Shown: piece after piece, positions 23,213-35,807 of the stretch
Numbering within the stretch: the first letter of the stretch is position 1
Layout of the letters: each line of letters starts with the position of its first letter
DNA from: Zygnema cylindricum
Taxonomy: Eukaryota > Streptophyta > Zygnematophyceae > Zygnematales > Zygnemataceae
Assembly (NCBI GenBank): GCA_037447655.1
Contig: JBBHKE010001580.1
Location: 28,180 to 92,179, forward strand
Direction: 5' to 3'
DNA: 64,000 nt
Translations under genes and position numbers: made by a program
Notes under the pieces: generated by a model
The model's database searches: none
Told to the model about the DNA's origin: nothing
The model's input: the letters and a program-made list of their open reading frames with translations, nothing else

Positions 23213-23949
23213 GTGTTGTGTATCGGCAAAGAATTTATTGCGATAACACCGATACCAATAGTTATCGGTTATCGAACGGTAAGAGGTCTCGGTATATCGA
23301 TCCGAGACCATCAAATTCCTTATCGGCGATAGCTTAACAAAAGTATAGTACGCATACAATAGTACTTTATAATAAACTATACTATATTATTAACTTTATA
23401 GAGCGTGGCATGCCGCGTACAAGAATATGTTTCGTATTTTGTTTAATTGAATTTTATTACGGACAGCGCAACACATAAACTTTGACAAATTTAAAACAAT
23501 AGTTTATAGTTCTAAATCTTTAGTACCGAAATGAAAAATTGAATTACATCGTAAATTTGTAAAATCAAACATTTTCGAAATCCATACGAACAGACGAACA
23601 AGTCTGTCAGACTGTCGCCATTTACTGCCGCCTATCTTCTTAAAATTCTGGAAGGGTATGAGAGTGTGGAACCTAAGTAAAACCCCCTTAAATTAAAACT
23701 AATCATGCAAATATCCCGAATTTTTCCTGAAATCGGGGGAAAGGGGTCCGCGGCGTGTCCGTGGAAAAACCCGTACAGTTGAGTGTACGGGGCTGTACAT
23801 TTAACTGTACGGTCCGTACATTTATTGCCGAGAGTTATTGATATCGGTGTTATCGCAGATGTCGATATATCATGCCAATATATCGATTATCGACAACCCG
23901 AAAATATGCCCATATTGGTTATCGGCAAATTCTTGCCGATACACAACAC
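23213..23949. mobile_element. MITE, GTGTTGTGTATCGGC type, copy 1
   Basis: Ends GTGTTGTGTATCGGCAAAGA and CTTGCCGATACACAACAC are inverted repeats. Just inside them, multiple TATCGG/CCGATA motifs make long imperfect hairpins. It is inserted in a foldback-type arm. Related elements occur near 30035, 30955, 45717 and 63556. Confidence 0.7.
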
Positions 23950-24159
23950 CACACCGCAAATCGTTATTACTTATTAGGGTTGAATATTTATTATTGTTTA
24001 ATGTGAAATTAGAATTAACAATACTTATTTAGTGCAAGGAGTCGTGGCGGATTGTATTCCACGTCCTTAAATAATGTTGTTAACTCTATTTTGTGATTTT
24101 TGGTCAAAAAAAGTCATGACTGAATTAGTGTTATACACACTAATAGCGATTTAGTGAAA

Positions 24160-24556
24160 ATAGTTACTGCGATGATCAATTCGAATACTTTCAATGTTGT
24201 TAGCTGTCGTATCAGTTTATTTTTAACGTCAAAATTTTCGGCGAGAAGCTTAACTTTTGGGGTCCCGACAAAGAAGCACATTAAAATATGTTCCCATGGA
24301 AATTTCTCCGAACAAAAGGATAGCGTCAAATCAATCCCGGGCGTTTTGATTGGCAGATTTGTCTGACAATTGTCAGAAAAGACAAAAGTATATAAAGCGA
24401 AGGCCCAATTTTGCCGCCCAGGATAGATTCGACAGAAATATCAAATGAAGCCTTTTGGCTTTTTGTAAACTTCACGCCTTATCTCTCTCGCCATCCCATT
24501 CCCCCTTTCCCTTGCCTTCTCCCTCTTTCAATATTCTCCTCTTTAAACTAACGGCC
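24160..24556 (+). promoter_or_regulatory. Promoter region of P450 copy 2
   Basis: The segment is shared with the other two P450 copies. TATATAAA at 24389-24396 is a good TATA box about 160 bp before the ATG at 24557. A pyrimidine-rich leader (CTTGCCTTCTCCCTCTTTCA) follows, as expected for a plant 5' UTR. Confidence 0.55.
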
Positions 24557-27061
24557 ATGGCTACTATTCCCTTGTGGCCATGGCTCCTCTTCTCACCCTT
24601 CCTCCTCCTCCTCCTCCCCCTGCATTTCCTATTTCTCCGTTCTTCTCCTCGCATGCCGCCCGGGCCCCAACCCTGGCCAATCATCGGAAACTTTCCGCAA
24701 ATTGCGGCAGATATTATGATATTTCCTGGATTATCCAAATTGTCAGTTTTGTACGGACCAATCATGACACTCTATTTCGGTTCTTTGCCTGTGGTTATCA
24801 TTTCTAGTTCAGAAATGGCGAAGGAGGTGCTCAAAGATTTCGATTCTTCTTGTTGCTCGAGATGGATCTCAACGACAACTTCAATACTCGTGAATAAAGG
24901 TGGGTTGTTCTGGATTATTTGAACGTTAGAATGTTTTTTGTCTTTTTTAGATTTCTGGTATTGGGTGTTCGAGATTCTAATGTTTATGTATCTGAGTTTA
25001 TGCATATTTTTGAATGTGGAATGTCATTTTATTTTTTGGTATGAGATCATTTAGTAATTGGCTGGGAGTATAATGTTAAACCGCCATGTGAGTTTTGTCA
25101 TCTTCATGTAGTTCATGTTAATGTTGTCCACGCCATCATTGATATCGAACTAAATCGCAATAGTATTTTCAATGTCAAATTTCAATGACAAAGAACAATG
25201 CTGTGAATTTTGTCAATGTTAATATCGATGTCACTCTGAATGTTAATGTCAATTTTTATGTCAATGTTCATTTTAATACAATATTAATGTCAACATTAAT
25301 GTCAATGTCAATACCAATTTCAATTCTAAAGTAAATGTAACTGAAATTATAAAGCCATTTACATAAACATGTAAATGTAGGTACAATTTAGTTTATGCCA
25401 GCATTCACAATGTTGTTGGCAATGTCATATTTGGGTTGATTATATCAAAGTGCCGAGGTCGTATTTGCTACATTTGCAACTGCTTGCCGACGTAAATATT
25501 ATTGTTACAAATATTATTGTTGTTGTAAATGCTGGTGGTTTCTATGACAATAAATTTTAAATCAACGCTAACCATACTATTTAAATATAGATTAAGTAAT
25601 ATTTGAGTATTTCTGTGTGGTTTTTTTGCAAATTTACACACATATTGCTTAGAATGTCTCTCAATGTTATTTTTATGTCAGTTTATGGGTGAAGATGTGC
25701 TATGTCAACCATTTCCCAGCGTCATCATTATTGCAATTCTGCAAGTTCAAGCCATCTTGTGTTGACCATAGAAAAAATCTCAAACCATTCAACTTCCATT
25801 GTGGTTGGTGATTTTCATTCTGACAGTCTCTGAAATTTATCTTTGCAAAAAAACAAAAAAATGGATATCCTTCAGGAAAAGACATAGTGTTTTCCCCGGC
25901 TGGTCCACATTTGAAAGTGGTTCGCAGGCTTTTGTGTCGTCAACCTTTTCAACAAACGACATTTGGACATGTGGAAACCGTTGCGATTGGACGAAGCTCG
26001 TAGAATGTGTGATGCAATTGGAGAAGAATCACAACTACGAGGAGGACTTGTAGGTTTTCGAAATCACATTTTCCGGGCAGCAATGAACCATACTTTAAGA
26101 ATCTGTGTGGGAAAAAGGTTTGAATCGAGCATTCCTGGACGACCAAATCCTGAAGGCGACAAGTTTTTTCGCTGGATGGAGGATATTTTTCGAACTGTAG
26201 GTGGAACTAATATCGGCGATTTTATACCTATTTTCCGTTTTCTTGACCTTCACGGAATTCACGCTCTCTCTTCAAAATTAGGTCGTAATTTGGATGCATT
26301 TTTCACTCTCCATGTGAGGGAGCACGAGAAAAGACTGGAAATAGCAAAAGCGGAATCGGATGGGAGCGCGCCATTGGCTAAAGATTTATGCGATTCTTTG
26401 ATTTTGGCTAAGGAATCTGAACCCATTGATGAAGAAGTAATTCTGGGAGTTCTTAAAGATATGGTATTAGGTGGGTCAGATACTACTTCTGTTACCACAG
26501 AATGGGCTCTGTTAGAACTTCTCCGTCATCCCGAAAAGATGTCACGACTTCAGTCAGAAATCGATCCTATCTTCGAATTTGACGATATTGAACTCGAAAA
26601 TCGGGCTCCTCGACCTTCCGTATCTCAAAGCAGTCGTTAAGGAGACATTACGGTTGCATCCACCGGTTCCGTTGTTAATTCGACACTTGAATATAGAGGA
26701 AGTGAAATTAGGAGGAGGGAAATATTTAGTACCGAGAAACACAATGTTGATGATTAGCGCTTGGGCTATCAGCCACAACGAAAAATATTGGCCGGATCCG
26801 TTTGAGTTCAAACCGGAGAGGTTTTTGGATAATCCAACCGACTTTCGGGGGCAACATTTTTCGTTTTTACCTTTTGGATCTGGTCGAAGAATGTGTCCCG
26901 GAATGAATGTTGGAAGTACAATGGTAACTCTTTTGGTTGCACATATGGTACATCGATTTGTTTGGTCGACGGGATTGGAACCAATCGACACTACTGAAAA
27001 AATGGGTCTTACGATTTCGCCTTTGAAGCCTTTGGAAGCTATTGCCAAACCGAGATTCTAA
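24557..27061 (+). pseudogene. Cytochrome P450 (CYP71-clan) copy 2, two frameshifts
   Basis: Exon 1 is 24557-24899 and exon 2 is 25876-27061; the intron has GT..AG borders and phase 1, identical to copy 3. Exon 1 gives an N-terminal membrane anchor and the PPGP hinge. Exon 2 retains the I-helix GGSDTTS, K-helix KETLRLHPP, FKPERFLD and the haem loop FGSGRRMCPG with its thiolate Cys. Two one-base insertions break the frame: a T in the run 25930-25933 (three Ts in copy 3) and a G in 26603-26605 (two Gs in copy 3). Both are in homopolymers and everything else is conserved. A recent pseudogene or a consensus sequencing error are equally possible. The product would be an ER-bound mono-oxygenase of unknown substrate. 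Confidence 0.85.
25090..25340 (+). repeat. TCAATG-type repeat in the intron of P450 copy 2
   Basis: Interspersed TCAATG and TTAATG hexamers occupy the middle of the intron, in the same place as in copies 1 and 3, so the array predates the duplications. Confidence 0.55.
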
Positions 27062-27639
27062 ACAAAAATCCTCGTTCAGCTTGGCTTTCATTAATTTTTT
27101 TAATTTTTATGAAAGTCGTCATAGTATGTTCAATTGTCTTCCCCTTTTTTTTTTCTTTAAATTGTATCTACCATGTAGAAAGGGTTAGAGATGGGAAATA
27201 ACGATAGGAAATGGAGATGGGAAATGGTTTGCGATGTAGTGAGAGACCTTTTAGTAAGAGATTAAAATAAGATGAAAGGCGAATGTGGATAATTCTGTTA
27301 CACTGAAAGAGCATTTGACTTGTAGCGAGATAACTATTTGATTTTATTTTTTGAAGTTGAAGAATTTTCTGGAATTGCAGGTCCTTTTTTTCTTTTTGAA
27401 CGCCTTTGTAACAATGTGTTCTTTATGTTTTCTTACTTCTCCTTCTCCTCCTCTCTTCCATTCACCCATCTTTTACTACAAATCTTCGTCTTCATTTTTT
27501 CCTCTTCCCTTCTTTTCGTGGCTCTATAGTAGTGGGTTTGGAATAATTTGTTATTATTATTTAACATACCAAAAAGAAAAGCTGAAAACAGTAATAACTA
27601 AAAAAAAAAATGTTTAAGACTTCAAAAGTTTTATTTAGT

Positions 27640-28060
27640 GTGGATTTTTAAATTAGTTTGAGGTAAGACTTGGAGAACATGACATACACCATAAACTCTA
27701 AGGTGATTAGGCACTTGCTATCTATGCCACCGGATGCAAGCATTCCTTCATTAGGTTGGATCAATGGAACCTTTAACATGCAAGTGGGAGGAAGCAATGA
27801 GCCAACTTCAAAAGGACTAATTTAACACCAATGTGTTGTCAACAAGAAATGTATTCAACGTATACTCTCAAAGTTCAGCAATAGCACTAGGTAGAAAGAT
27901 ACTAGAAAATCAAACGTCAGCAAAAAGGAGAAAATTTGTTTTTGTTGCAATAAACGGGGGCACTTCATTGCAATCTAGCTATAACAAGGAGCAAACAATT
28001 TAAAGTCTAAGGGGAAAGGCAAGGAGAAAACAACCGTTGGTCTACTAATGTCATCGACTA
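27640..28060 (+). pseudogene. Probable copia gag remnant
   Basis: Near 27930-27975 one frame reads CFCCNKRGHF followed by a stop where the last Cys of a CCHC knuckle should be. Lys-rich sequence follows, as in copia gag between nucleocapsid and protease. The upstream 250 bp are compatible with a decayed gag but carry stops. No LTRs are visible. Confidence 0.35.
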
Positions 28061-29147
28061 AAATTGTAAAGTGGTATGGTTGGTTAATGACAGTAGAGCC
28101 ACTGAGCAGATCTATTTTGCAAGAGAGTGGATCACCAACTATTGGTCTACACCCGTCTCTCCTATCCCCCTCGAGTTGGAAGTGTTAAATACGATTTGTC
28201 TATATCCGAGATCATTAGTCTCGCTACGTGGTCGGATTATGCACAATATACTGATATCATTCGAAATGACAATTCAGTAAATTTGTTGAGCCGCCAAATT
28301 GTACCCTTTCTTACGTTGACTTATTATCAGCGTAATTATTATTACCCATTTCGATCGTAATATCTCGTCAATGATCCTCGGTGAAGATCACGCTAAAGTG
28401 TATTATTTACGTCGCAAATCTTCCCCGTACTTTTTGTAATTTCGTCTTTTTAAGTTGCACCTCTTTTTGTCATTTTGTTATAAGGTCTAGTTCCATCAGT
28501 CCAAAAGTGGAGTACTTTACAGAAATCCGCGCCTATCCGTACCGAACCGTACAACTTATTTTGTTTTAAGCGTAAAACAACATTATAGAGAATCTTGCCA
28601 ATACTCTCCGAAGGTCTGGGAGGTAACACTAACCGCTGGATATTCATTCGCGAGGTGTTCACTTCATTTTTCTCTGACAACGTTGCTGTAAAAGGTGGGT
28701 TGTCAAAGGTGGGTTGTCAGTTACAGAAAAAAATGAATAGCGACACGCTGGACGATTAAGCTACGTGTCACGATGGACAACCAACAAAAAGTCACAAGAT
28801 TTGCACATGATATGTACCTTTCAAAATGCAACTGAAAATAAAGAAAGTAATCTCGAAATGGTCCTTAGTCGCGCTATTTTTAGCAGCGTTCTTTTGCCAC
28901 ACTTTTTCCAGCAAAGAATTTCGTCATGTTCGAAAACAGGAACCCTAAAAAATGACCTGGCATAGAAGGCTAGCATTTGAAAAAGTACAAAAGTTTTGTC
29001 GTATTATAACTTGGTACGCAAGTACATGGTACGCAAGTGAAGATTTGAAGTTAAATTTGTGATATTCAATATCCAATCGTAACTTACATGGTGCCAATCA
29101 TTTTAGAACACGTGGTTTACAGGCTCTACGTGATAGAACATCGACTC
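28061..29147. other. Unassigned intergenic sequence
   Basis: I see no convincing gene here. Short open stretches have no recognisable motif. A tandem pair AAAGGTGGGTTGTC lies at about 28691-28718. Confidence 0.4.
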
Positions 29148-29850
29148 AAGGTGGACTTCCATTAGGCGTCTTAGTAATTGTACGAAAATTTTTACTTAAG
29201 GGCGTGCCTTCCATTAGGTCGCATCAATAAACCATTTTTTATACGCATGGCTCATTCTGGTTGGTTACATGTAGGTTAATGTTAGATGTTTAAAATCTTG
29301 AAAGAATCTAAGGATGCAATGTCTAAACGCAATATTTGTACGAGCGGAGGTATTACTTGTACGAGCGGAGGTATTATTTGTACCAGCGGAGGTAATTAAT
29401 GACTCGTACAAAGGGCATTATAATGTACTACCCACATTTTCAAAAAGCAACGACAAAAAGGCGGCGGCAAACTTTGATGTTGGGAGCGTGACGGGATAAT
29501 TTCGGCGGATTCGCTGCCACCCTGGCGGAAGGCACATGGCCCATGCGACGTGTATGCACATACGCGCGCGCTCATCGTGGATTTTTTTAATCTTTTCCGC
29601 ACGGCCCATTTTTACACGTTAGTCTCTGAGAAGTGTCCTCCCTCTGCACATTCGTCAAAGACTGTAGGTTGGTGACGTAGCATCTCGGATAAAAAGTGAA
29701 ATGGCATCCGACGGTCATAATTTACGCCCACAACCTTAGACATTTTCCCGTAATGATGTTTTCTTTGGAAGAAAAAAAGGTACCGACCTGTACGAAACGG
29801 TACGGCGCTCAGTAAACAGCCTCACTTTTTCGCTAATGGAAGTTCACCTT
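29148..29850. mobile_element. MITE, AAGGTGGAC...TTCACCTT type, copy 2
   Basis: Ends AAGGTGGACTTCCATTAGGC and GCTAATGGAAGTTCACCTT are inverted repeats matching the family member at 22159. A possible 3-bp target duplication (TCA) flanks it. The interior differs and contains a 21-bp tandem repeat and a CG-rich stretch (ACGCGCGCGCTC). Confidence 0.65.
29337..29398 (+). repeat. Three tandem copies of a 21-bp unit
   Basis: TGTACGAGCGGAGGTATTAC is repeated with 21-bp spacing at 29337, 29358 and 29379; the third copy has a C for G and a changed tail. Confidence 0.85.
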
Positions 29851-30034
29851 CAATTAACCCAACCCGTAGAGTGGGTCGTACGATTATAGAAACGACTGAT
29901 AGAACGGCACCGTTAAGCGCATGTTTTTAGAGGTGGAATAATAGGTGGAACCGGTCGTTCGACCTCGTTGCGTTTGCAATTCATTTCATTTCTATGTAGC
30001 TTATGATGATGACGTCACCTAAGAGGTTTTATTA

Positions 30035-30490
30035 GTGTTGTGTATCGGCAAGGTTTTGCCGATAACTGATATGTACTTTTTTTTGGCTTGTTGATAACCG
30101 ATATATACGAAATATCGAAATTGGTGTTATAGCCGATAAAAAAACTGGCATTATCGGTTTTTTACCGTGATACCACCGGTGCCGATAACTATCGGCGATA
30201 ATTGTACGGTCGGTTTCGTACAATTGTACGGTTTATACCGCCGTACTGAACCGTCGTTATTCCGCTACACATAGTATGGAACAGATTGCTACACGTGGCA
30301 TGCTACGCTATATACACTGAAAAATATAATACAGTGTATCATAAATTACTATTATACAACGTATTATATTTTTTCTACTTATCATGGATAAGGAATTTGT
30401 TGGTCTCGGAGCGATATATCAAGATCCCAAACTGTTCGATAACCGATAACTATCGCTATCGGTGTTATCACTTATCACGATAGATTTTTT
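30035..30490. mobile_element. MITE-like element of the GTGTTGTGTATCGGC family, copy 2
   Basis: The left end GTGTTGTGTATCGGCAAGG matches the element at 23213. The interior repeats TATCGG/CCGATA arms and the GGAATTTGTTGGTCTCGGAG block. The right terminus is not cleanly preserved. Confidence 0.5.
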
Positions 30491-30529
30491 TTATAGACAT
30501 TTCTTCCTTTAATTTAAAAACAATAACAG

Positions 30530-31145
30530 TCGACTAGATGAAAAGTGAAAACGATTTGATCATCGCAGTGACTATTTTGGTTGCGCGCAATCATTTACGT
30601 CACCTTGTCAAAGATTGTACATTTTAAGTACACATTGGTACAAATTAAATACACAGCGAATCTCTATTGCCGAATAAGATTAAATAGCATATACAAATAA
30701 TTAGTGTTATTAACACTAATTGGGAATGAAAATTTTCAAAGAAATTATTTACTCTAAATAGAAGTCAAGGTTTTTTTTAAATAGTATGGATAGTTCCACT
30801 AGAAAATTTGGGCAAAATTCGGGGGAACCGAATTAGCGTTCAGTACGCTAATAACGATTCGCGGTGTACTTTTGAGTCTAAATTCGACGGTTAATCAATG
30901 AAACAGGTTTGATTTTCAAAAAATTGTAACGACCGGCTAAAATTAGTATAGTATATCATAGAATATTATTATATAGCGTACTATATTTTTTCTACTTATC
31001 GCCGATAAGGAATTTGTTGGTCTCGGAGCGATATATCGGGATCCTTAACCGTTCAACAACCTCTAACTATCTGTAGCGGTGCTATCGCGATAAATTTTTT
31101 GCCGGTACACAGCATTTTTGTCATTGCGATGATCAATTCCCTATT
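30530..31145. mobile_element. Foldback-type element upstream of P450 copy 3, with nested MITEs
   Basis: The arm GTGACTATTTTGGTTGCGCG ... TTACGTCACCTTGTCAAAG matches the other foldback copies. It is interrupted at about 30650-30872 by a small element with TACAC(A/C)GCGAATC / GATTCGCGGTGTA ends, and at about 30950-31115 by a fragment of the TATCGG-rich MITE family. GCGATGATCAATTCCC (to 31141) closes the arm. The same order (foldback element, then promoter segment) precedes copy 2. Confidence 0.55.
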
Positions 31146-31396
31146 TCGAATGGATATTTTCAATGTTGTTAGCTGTCATATCAGTTTATTTTTAGCGTAA
31201 AACTTTTTCGGCGAGTAGCTTAACTTTTGCTGTCCCGACAAAAAAGCAAATTAAAATATGTTCCGATGGAAATTTCTTCGAAACAAAAGGATTGCGTCAA
31301 ATCATAGTTGTCCAATTCGTACGGATTTCGGCTTTTTTCCGAAAACTACGTAGTATTCGCTTGTTTCGTATATTCATCAGATTTCGTATTCTATAC

Positions 31397-31699
31397 CATA
31401 GTTCAAAAGTAGGCGTTTTTTTGCTAGGCCATTGGTCGACCCCTTTATCGTAAGTTGTGTTATGGGCTTTTCATGTGATCTTCTTAGATCGCTACTTTGA
31501 TCAGCGACCGTCCGATCGTCCGAATCTGACGGTATAAATAAAACTTTTTGGTCCGAATGTTTTAATTGGTCCAATTTTTGGTCCGAATGTTTTAATTGGT
31601 CCAAATAGGTCCGAATACAATATGGGTCTTAAGGTCATATTGTATGTTCTGCATACAATAGGCATATTGTATGGGCCTTTCACCTACTTTTGAACTATG
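31397..31699. mobile_element. MITE, CATAGTTC type, copy 2
   Basis: Ends CATAGTTCAAAAGTAGGCG and CACCTACTTTTGAACTATG form inverted repeats, and the interior matches 7573-7847. This copy carries a tandem duplication of TTTTGGTCCGAATGTTTTAA around 31545-31600 that the other copy lacks. Confidence 0.75.
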
Positions 31700-34640
31700 G
31701 CTAAAAGCCTAAAAAAGGCGTAAACCCCTATTTTACTCATTTCGTGCGAATAATATGGCTTAAATATTCCGCACTTTTGTTCTATACTTTGATGGACTCT
31801 AGAGGCCGGGGTCCTTCGGCCCACTTTCGGATCATTTTCTTACCGGTTTTCGAGGATGGGGAAATTTAAAGCCGTACGATTATGATCTGGACGGTCCAAA
31901 GCTGCTCAACCATCGAACAAGAGGTGAGGATCTTTTTGTCAAGGTTATTGTGGTAAAAGCAATGCAATTATGAAGGCAAGGTTAGGTTAGGTTAGGTTTT
32001 TTTTATTATTATTATGAAGCAATTAGGTCCTAAAGAAATACATTTAATTGTGCACAAAGTCTTTTGAACTGTGGACAAGTTTTCGGAGGTCAAAGAGGAT
32101 TTAAGCGTTTAAATTATGAGGTTTAACCGTATGTACGATTTATGCTATGAGGCGATTTAATTCCAAAATTGTGCCGATGCCATGTACAAGCATGTTTAAA
32201 CAAATTATATACATATTTACATTGAATCTTTTGATTTAAGAAATATATAGATACTGGTCAAGAATTAAGAATGTGAAGTTTTTGGGGTTTTTTTATCATC
32301 TTGCGATTGTCCTTTGCCACATGAAATGTTTCTCGCCAAACTTTTATGCCTCATTCGACCAATTGTAAAATGCTTATTTCGACGTACATTCTTGGGTTAA
32401 AAATATTTACTAGGGCAACATTTAATTCGCAAATACAAATATTGTTCAATACAATTTTGATTCTCTAGCTTTTCTATCTTTTCTTCAGGAAGCCTGTTTC
32501 ACCATTCGGAACTTTTTTTCTATATATTATCGTGGAAAGTAAGAGAGTGAGATAAGAGAAAGATAAGAGGTGAGAGAGAGAGAGAGAGGTAAGAGTATTT
32601 TCTTTTTCGGGATTAGAAAATGTCGATTGTCTATTTGCTATGGTTATACTTCTTCTTGTGAAAGCTTTTCATCTTATTTTGTGGTGATTTATTCATCCTT
32701 TCAAACACGACATGCAATAACACCCTAAATAACTATTATAGGTACAATTATTCAAGGTGTCAATCCCTTACCTTAACATTTATCGGCACTAATGGCAAAT
32801 AGGACAAGACTTGAGATAAAAGGTTCATTCAAGGTGCCCCGCCCACTAAATTGTGTACTTTTTGTATCATAAAGAGCTACTATCAGCACTAAAAAACAAA
32901 TCAAATCTCGTTTCGACAATTTTCCGTACATTTTCCAAGCCGCAAGGCAACCTTCAATACGGGTGTTCAAAGCTTACAATTACGACTCGCCTGTCTTAAA
33001 AATGTCGTCTTTATTACATACTTGCAAATTTTGAGTAAACCAATTATCCAACCTATCCCTTAGGGATACGCTTCAATGTGGTAGCTACTGGTTTTGATGT
33101 TTTGCCAAAAAAAACAAATTGTTTCGAAAAAACAATTTGTTTCGAAAAGCCAAAAGTGAAATTGTGTAAGTTGATCGCCAACTATTGAAAGCGCATTGTA
33201 CCTCTAAAAAAAATGTCTTATACACTTCTAAACTAATGGACACATTAAAATAATAAATCACTTTCACATACATGGTTACCAACTTTATAGCATTATAGAA
33301 AACAAATACATGTTAACACATAGTGTGAGGAACTTCTGATACATGTAAAACCTCTTTAAATACCTCTGTTACTATGACTCCAAAGAAAAAACGAGAGAGA
33401 CTTTATAATAAAAACACTAAGGGACCACAAAAAAGTGGACGACAAAAAAGCCAAAAGTCAAAAGCCAAAAGCTAAAAGTTAAAAGTCAAAGCAGGAGGAA
33501 TAGACATAGTTGTGTTAATAATAAATTATTGATTAATACTGAACATTTACTAAAGGGTGACTTTTCAATTTCCCTCGCTACATGATTTACGGCCTTATGT
33601 TGTAAAGTTCATGTTAATTAGTTGTTTTTCTTTTAAAGAATTAGAGTAAGTTACAACTTGAATCGAGAAGTGATATTTATTTATTACACTAAATTTCCAC
33701 CAAAAAGAGTAATTGACGACCAATGCAAGCATGCATTGCAATTCTCGCCCCAAACAATCATTACCATGTGTCTCTATAGTCACAATGACACTCTCTAAGA
33801 AAGGAACAGACATATCTACAATGTCGAATTTGTTAACAAGACATCAGCAAAAGGCAAAGATAAACTGGTACACAATTACATGCTTTGCCTCGAAAAGATC
33901 ACAAACACAAGGGAAAGAATAGGAATATACATTAATTTTTTTTTGCTTTATTCGATAATCTGAACAACTTGACATGAGATTTGAGGCAAATCGAAACTTT
34001 TCAACTCCAAATGTGTTTCACTTTAGACAACTGTTTAAACAGAAAAAAAAAAGATTCTTGAGTTAAGATCGAAGCCCTAGACACAAATCAAGCCACATTT
34101 CTCTTTTTTTTCCTTGTTCGGTTTTTTTTTGCTTTCCGTTTTGTTTGTTTCCCGTGTACTCAGATGGTTTTACCTTACTGGGTTCCTTGGGATTTTTAAA
34201 AAACCTAAAAAACTCTTTTACCTTAATTATGTTTAATTCTGTTTAAGTGGTACAAATACTGTTTTCAATCATGGCTGTGGGACAATTGAACACCCACATT
34301 TTCTTTCATTTAAGACAGCCTCGAGTTTACAAACAATTATTCTAGGGTTCAATCAAATTATTGATGTTAAGAAATGTTAAGAAATTGGTTCTTTCAGTAC
34401 CCACTTTCCAGTTTTGTACATTTCTAATTGTATTCTGATTTGTAGACAAAAACTGTAATATAAGCCATCAGAAGAGAGCGAGCTCCAGCGGAAAAAACAA
34501 AAAATAACAATAATAATACTTGTCTCCCATTGGTCTTGTACTTATTGCTGTCACATTTTACCCATTTTTCCCATTCACAAATCCTATTGGGTTGTTTAGG
34601 GTTTTTTAGGATTTTTTAGGGTTTTTTAGAATAAATAGTT
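31700..34640. other. Gene-free stretch inside the large insertion
   Basis: About 2.9 kb of AT-rich sequence without a convincing ORF. A GAGAGA run lies near 32575-32590 and reiterated CCAAAAG motifs near 33450-33490. It may be 3' flanking DNA carried with the RBM18-like exon, but nothing proves this. Confidence 0.4.
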
Positions 34641-34739
34641 AACTATAATAATTGATAGTTAATAAGAAAACCTTGTTTTTTTTGAGTCAAATGAATCATT
34701 GGAAAGTCATTCAAACCGCCAATTCAACAGAAACCAGCA

Positions 34740-34965
34740 AAGAAAAAAAATGGAAAAGGAAGAAGAAAAATACAAAAACAAAAACAAAACACGAAAACAA
34801 AAAAGAAAAAGAAGAAAAATACAAAAACAAAAACAAAACACGAAAACAAAAAAGAAAACGAAAATGAAAACAAAAACTAAACACAAAAACAAAAACAAAA
34901 ACGAAAACAAAAACAAAAACAAAAACAGAAACGAAAGCAAAAAACAAAATAAAACAACAAAAAAA
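34740..34965 (+). repeat. AAAAAC/AAAACAA low-complexity array
   Basis: A strand of about 225 bp built from AAAAAC and AAAACGA-like units. It includes two near-identical 60-bp stretches (GAAGAAAAATACAAAAACAA), which indicates local tandem duplication. Open frames across it are compositional artefacts. Confidence 0.8.
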
Positions 34966-35030
34966 TATACATTTACACACAAACATATATATATTTCCAA
35001 AAAAAAAAACAAATAAAAACCTTCCTCTTA

Positions 35031-35459
35031 TTAACCCCAAGAAGACCACCTTTGTCCCGTTTGCAAAAGAGTCCGAGGTTGTGACGTAGACGAACCTCCC
35101 CCAGTCTTTACCTCTCCCCCTCGATTTCTCCCATAATGACCTCCACCGAAAGACGATTTGTCTCCCTCCGCCCCCCCTTTTCGTCCACTCATCTCTCCCT
35201 TCTCCATAAGCTTTAACTTATGTTGTATTGCCGCGATTTTTGCATTTCTCGTGGCTCCGGAGGCCGTTATTGGAGTGGAAACCGGCGGTGTATTTGGGTC
35301 CCCAACTGTGCTTTCTGTACTTTGGGAAGAAGACGAATCTATTTTCCGTATAGGAGCGTCGGCGTTATGAGCCGTCACTTTTTCTTCGACAAATCGGACG
35401 ACAAGAGGTCTCCCGAAAGCCAATCGACCGTTCATTTTCTCCCTCGCTCTCTCAGCTTC
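35031..35459 (-). pseudogene. Last exon of an RBM18-like RNA-binding protein (orphan gene fragment)
   Basis: The minus-strand exon begins after a good acceptor (TATATTTCAG) and runs 142 codons to TAA at 35031. It starts with the last helix and strand of an RRM (EAERAREKMNGRLAFGRPL, VVRFVEEKV). It continues with a Ser/Thr-rich linker, a KIAAIQHKLKLMEKGE helix and a Gly/Arg-rich tail. This order matches RBM18-type proteins, which have one RRM and a short helix after it. The upstream exons with the rest of the RRM are absent: within 350 bp the sequence turns into a MITE. It is therefore a 5'-truncated fragment inside the 31.3-37.2 kb insertion, unless the missing exons were displaced. Confidence 0.6.
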
Positions 35460-35807
35460 CTGAAATATAGGAGGTGAAAATAACAAAATTAGAGAAAAGT
35501 GAAAACGGAAAACTTCAAACAAGAAAAAAAAAGTGAAAAAAACAAGCTTAAACAAAAAAGAAAAAAAAAACAAGATCACAACGAGAAAGGTGAAAAGTAA
35601 AAAAAAACCTAAAGCCTAAAGAAAGCTACCAAATGTTCATTTTCTCCCTCGCTCTCTCGGCTTTCTGAAAAATAGGAGGTGAAAATAATAAACTTAGAAC
35701 AAGAAAAGAAAAGTGAAAAAAACAAACTATGTAAAGTGAAAAAACCTAAAAACCCTATATACCAAAAAGTAAAAAAACCAAAAAGTTGAACAACCGTTCA
35801 TTTTCTC

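Noticed and set aside
29337-29398. CRISPR-like direct repeats
   Set aside because: Three adjacent 21-bp units without spacers, inside a MITE of a eukaryotic genome.
34652-35049. Lys/Asn/Thr-rich (plus) or Phe-rich (minus) open frames
   Set aside because: Compositional effect of the AAAAAC array.
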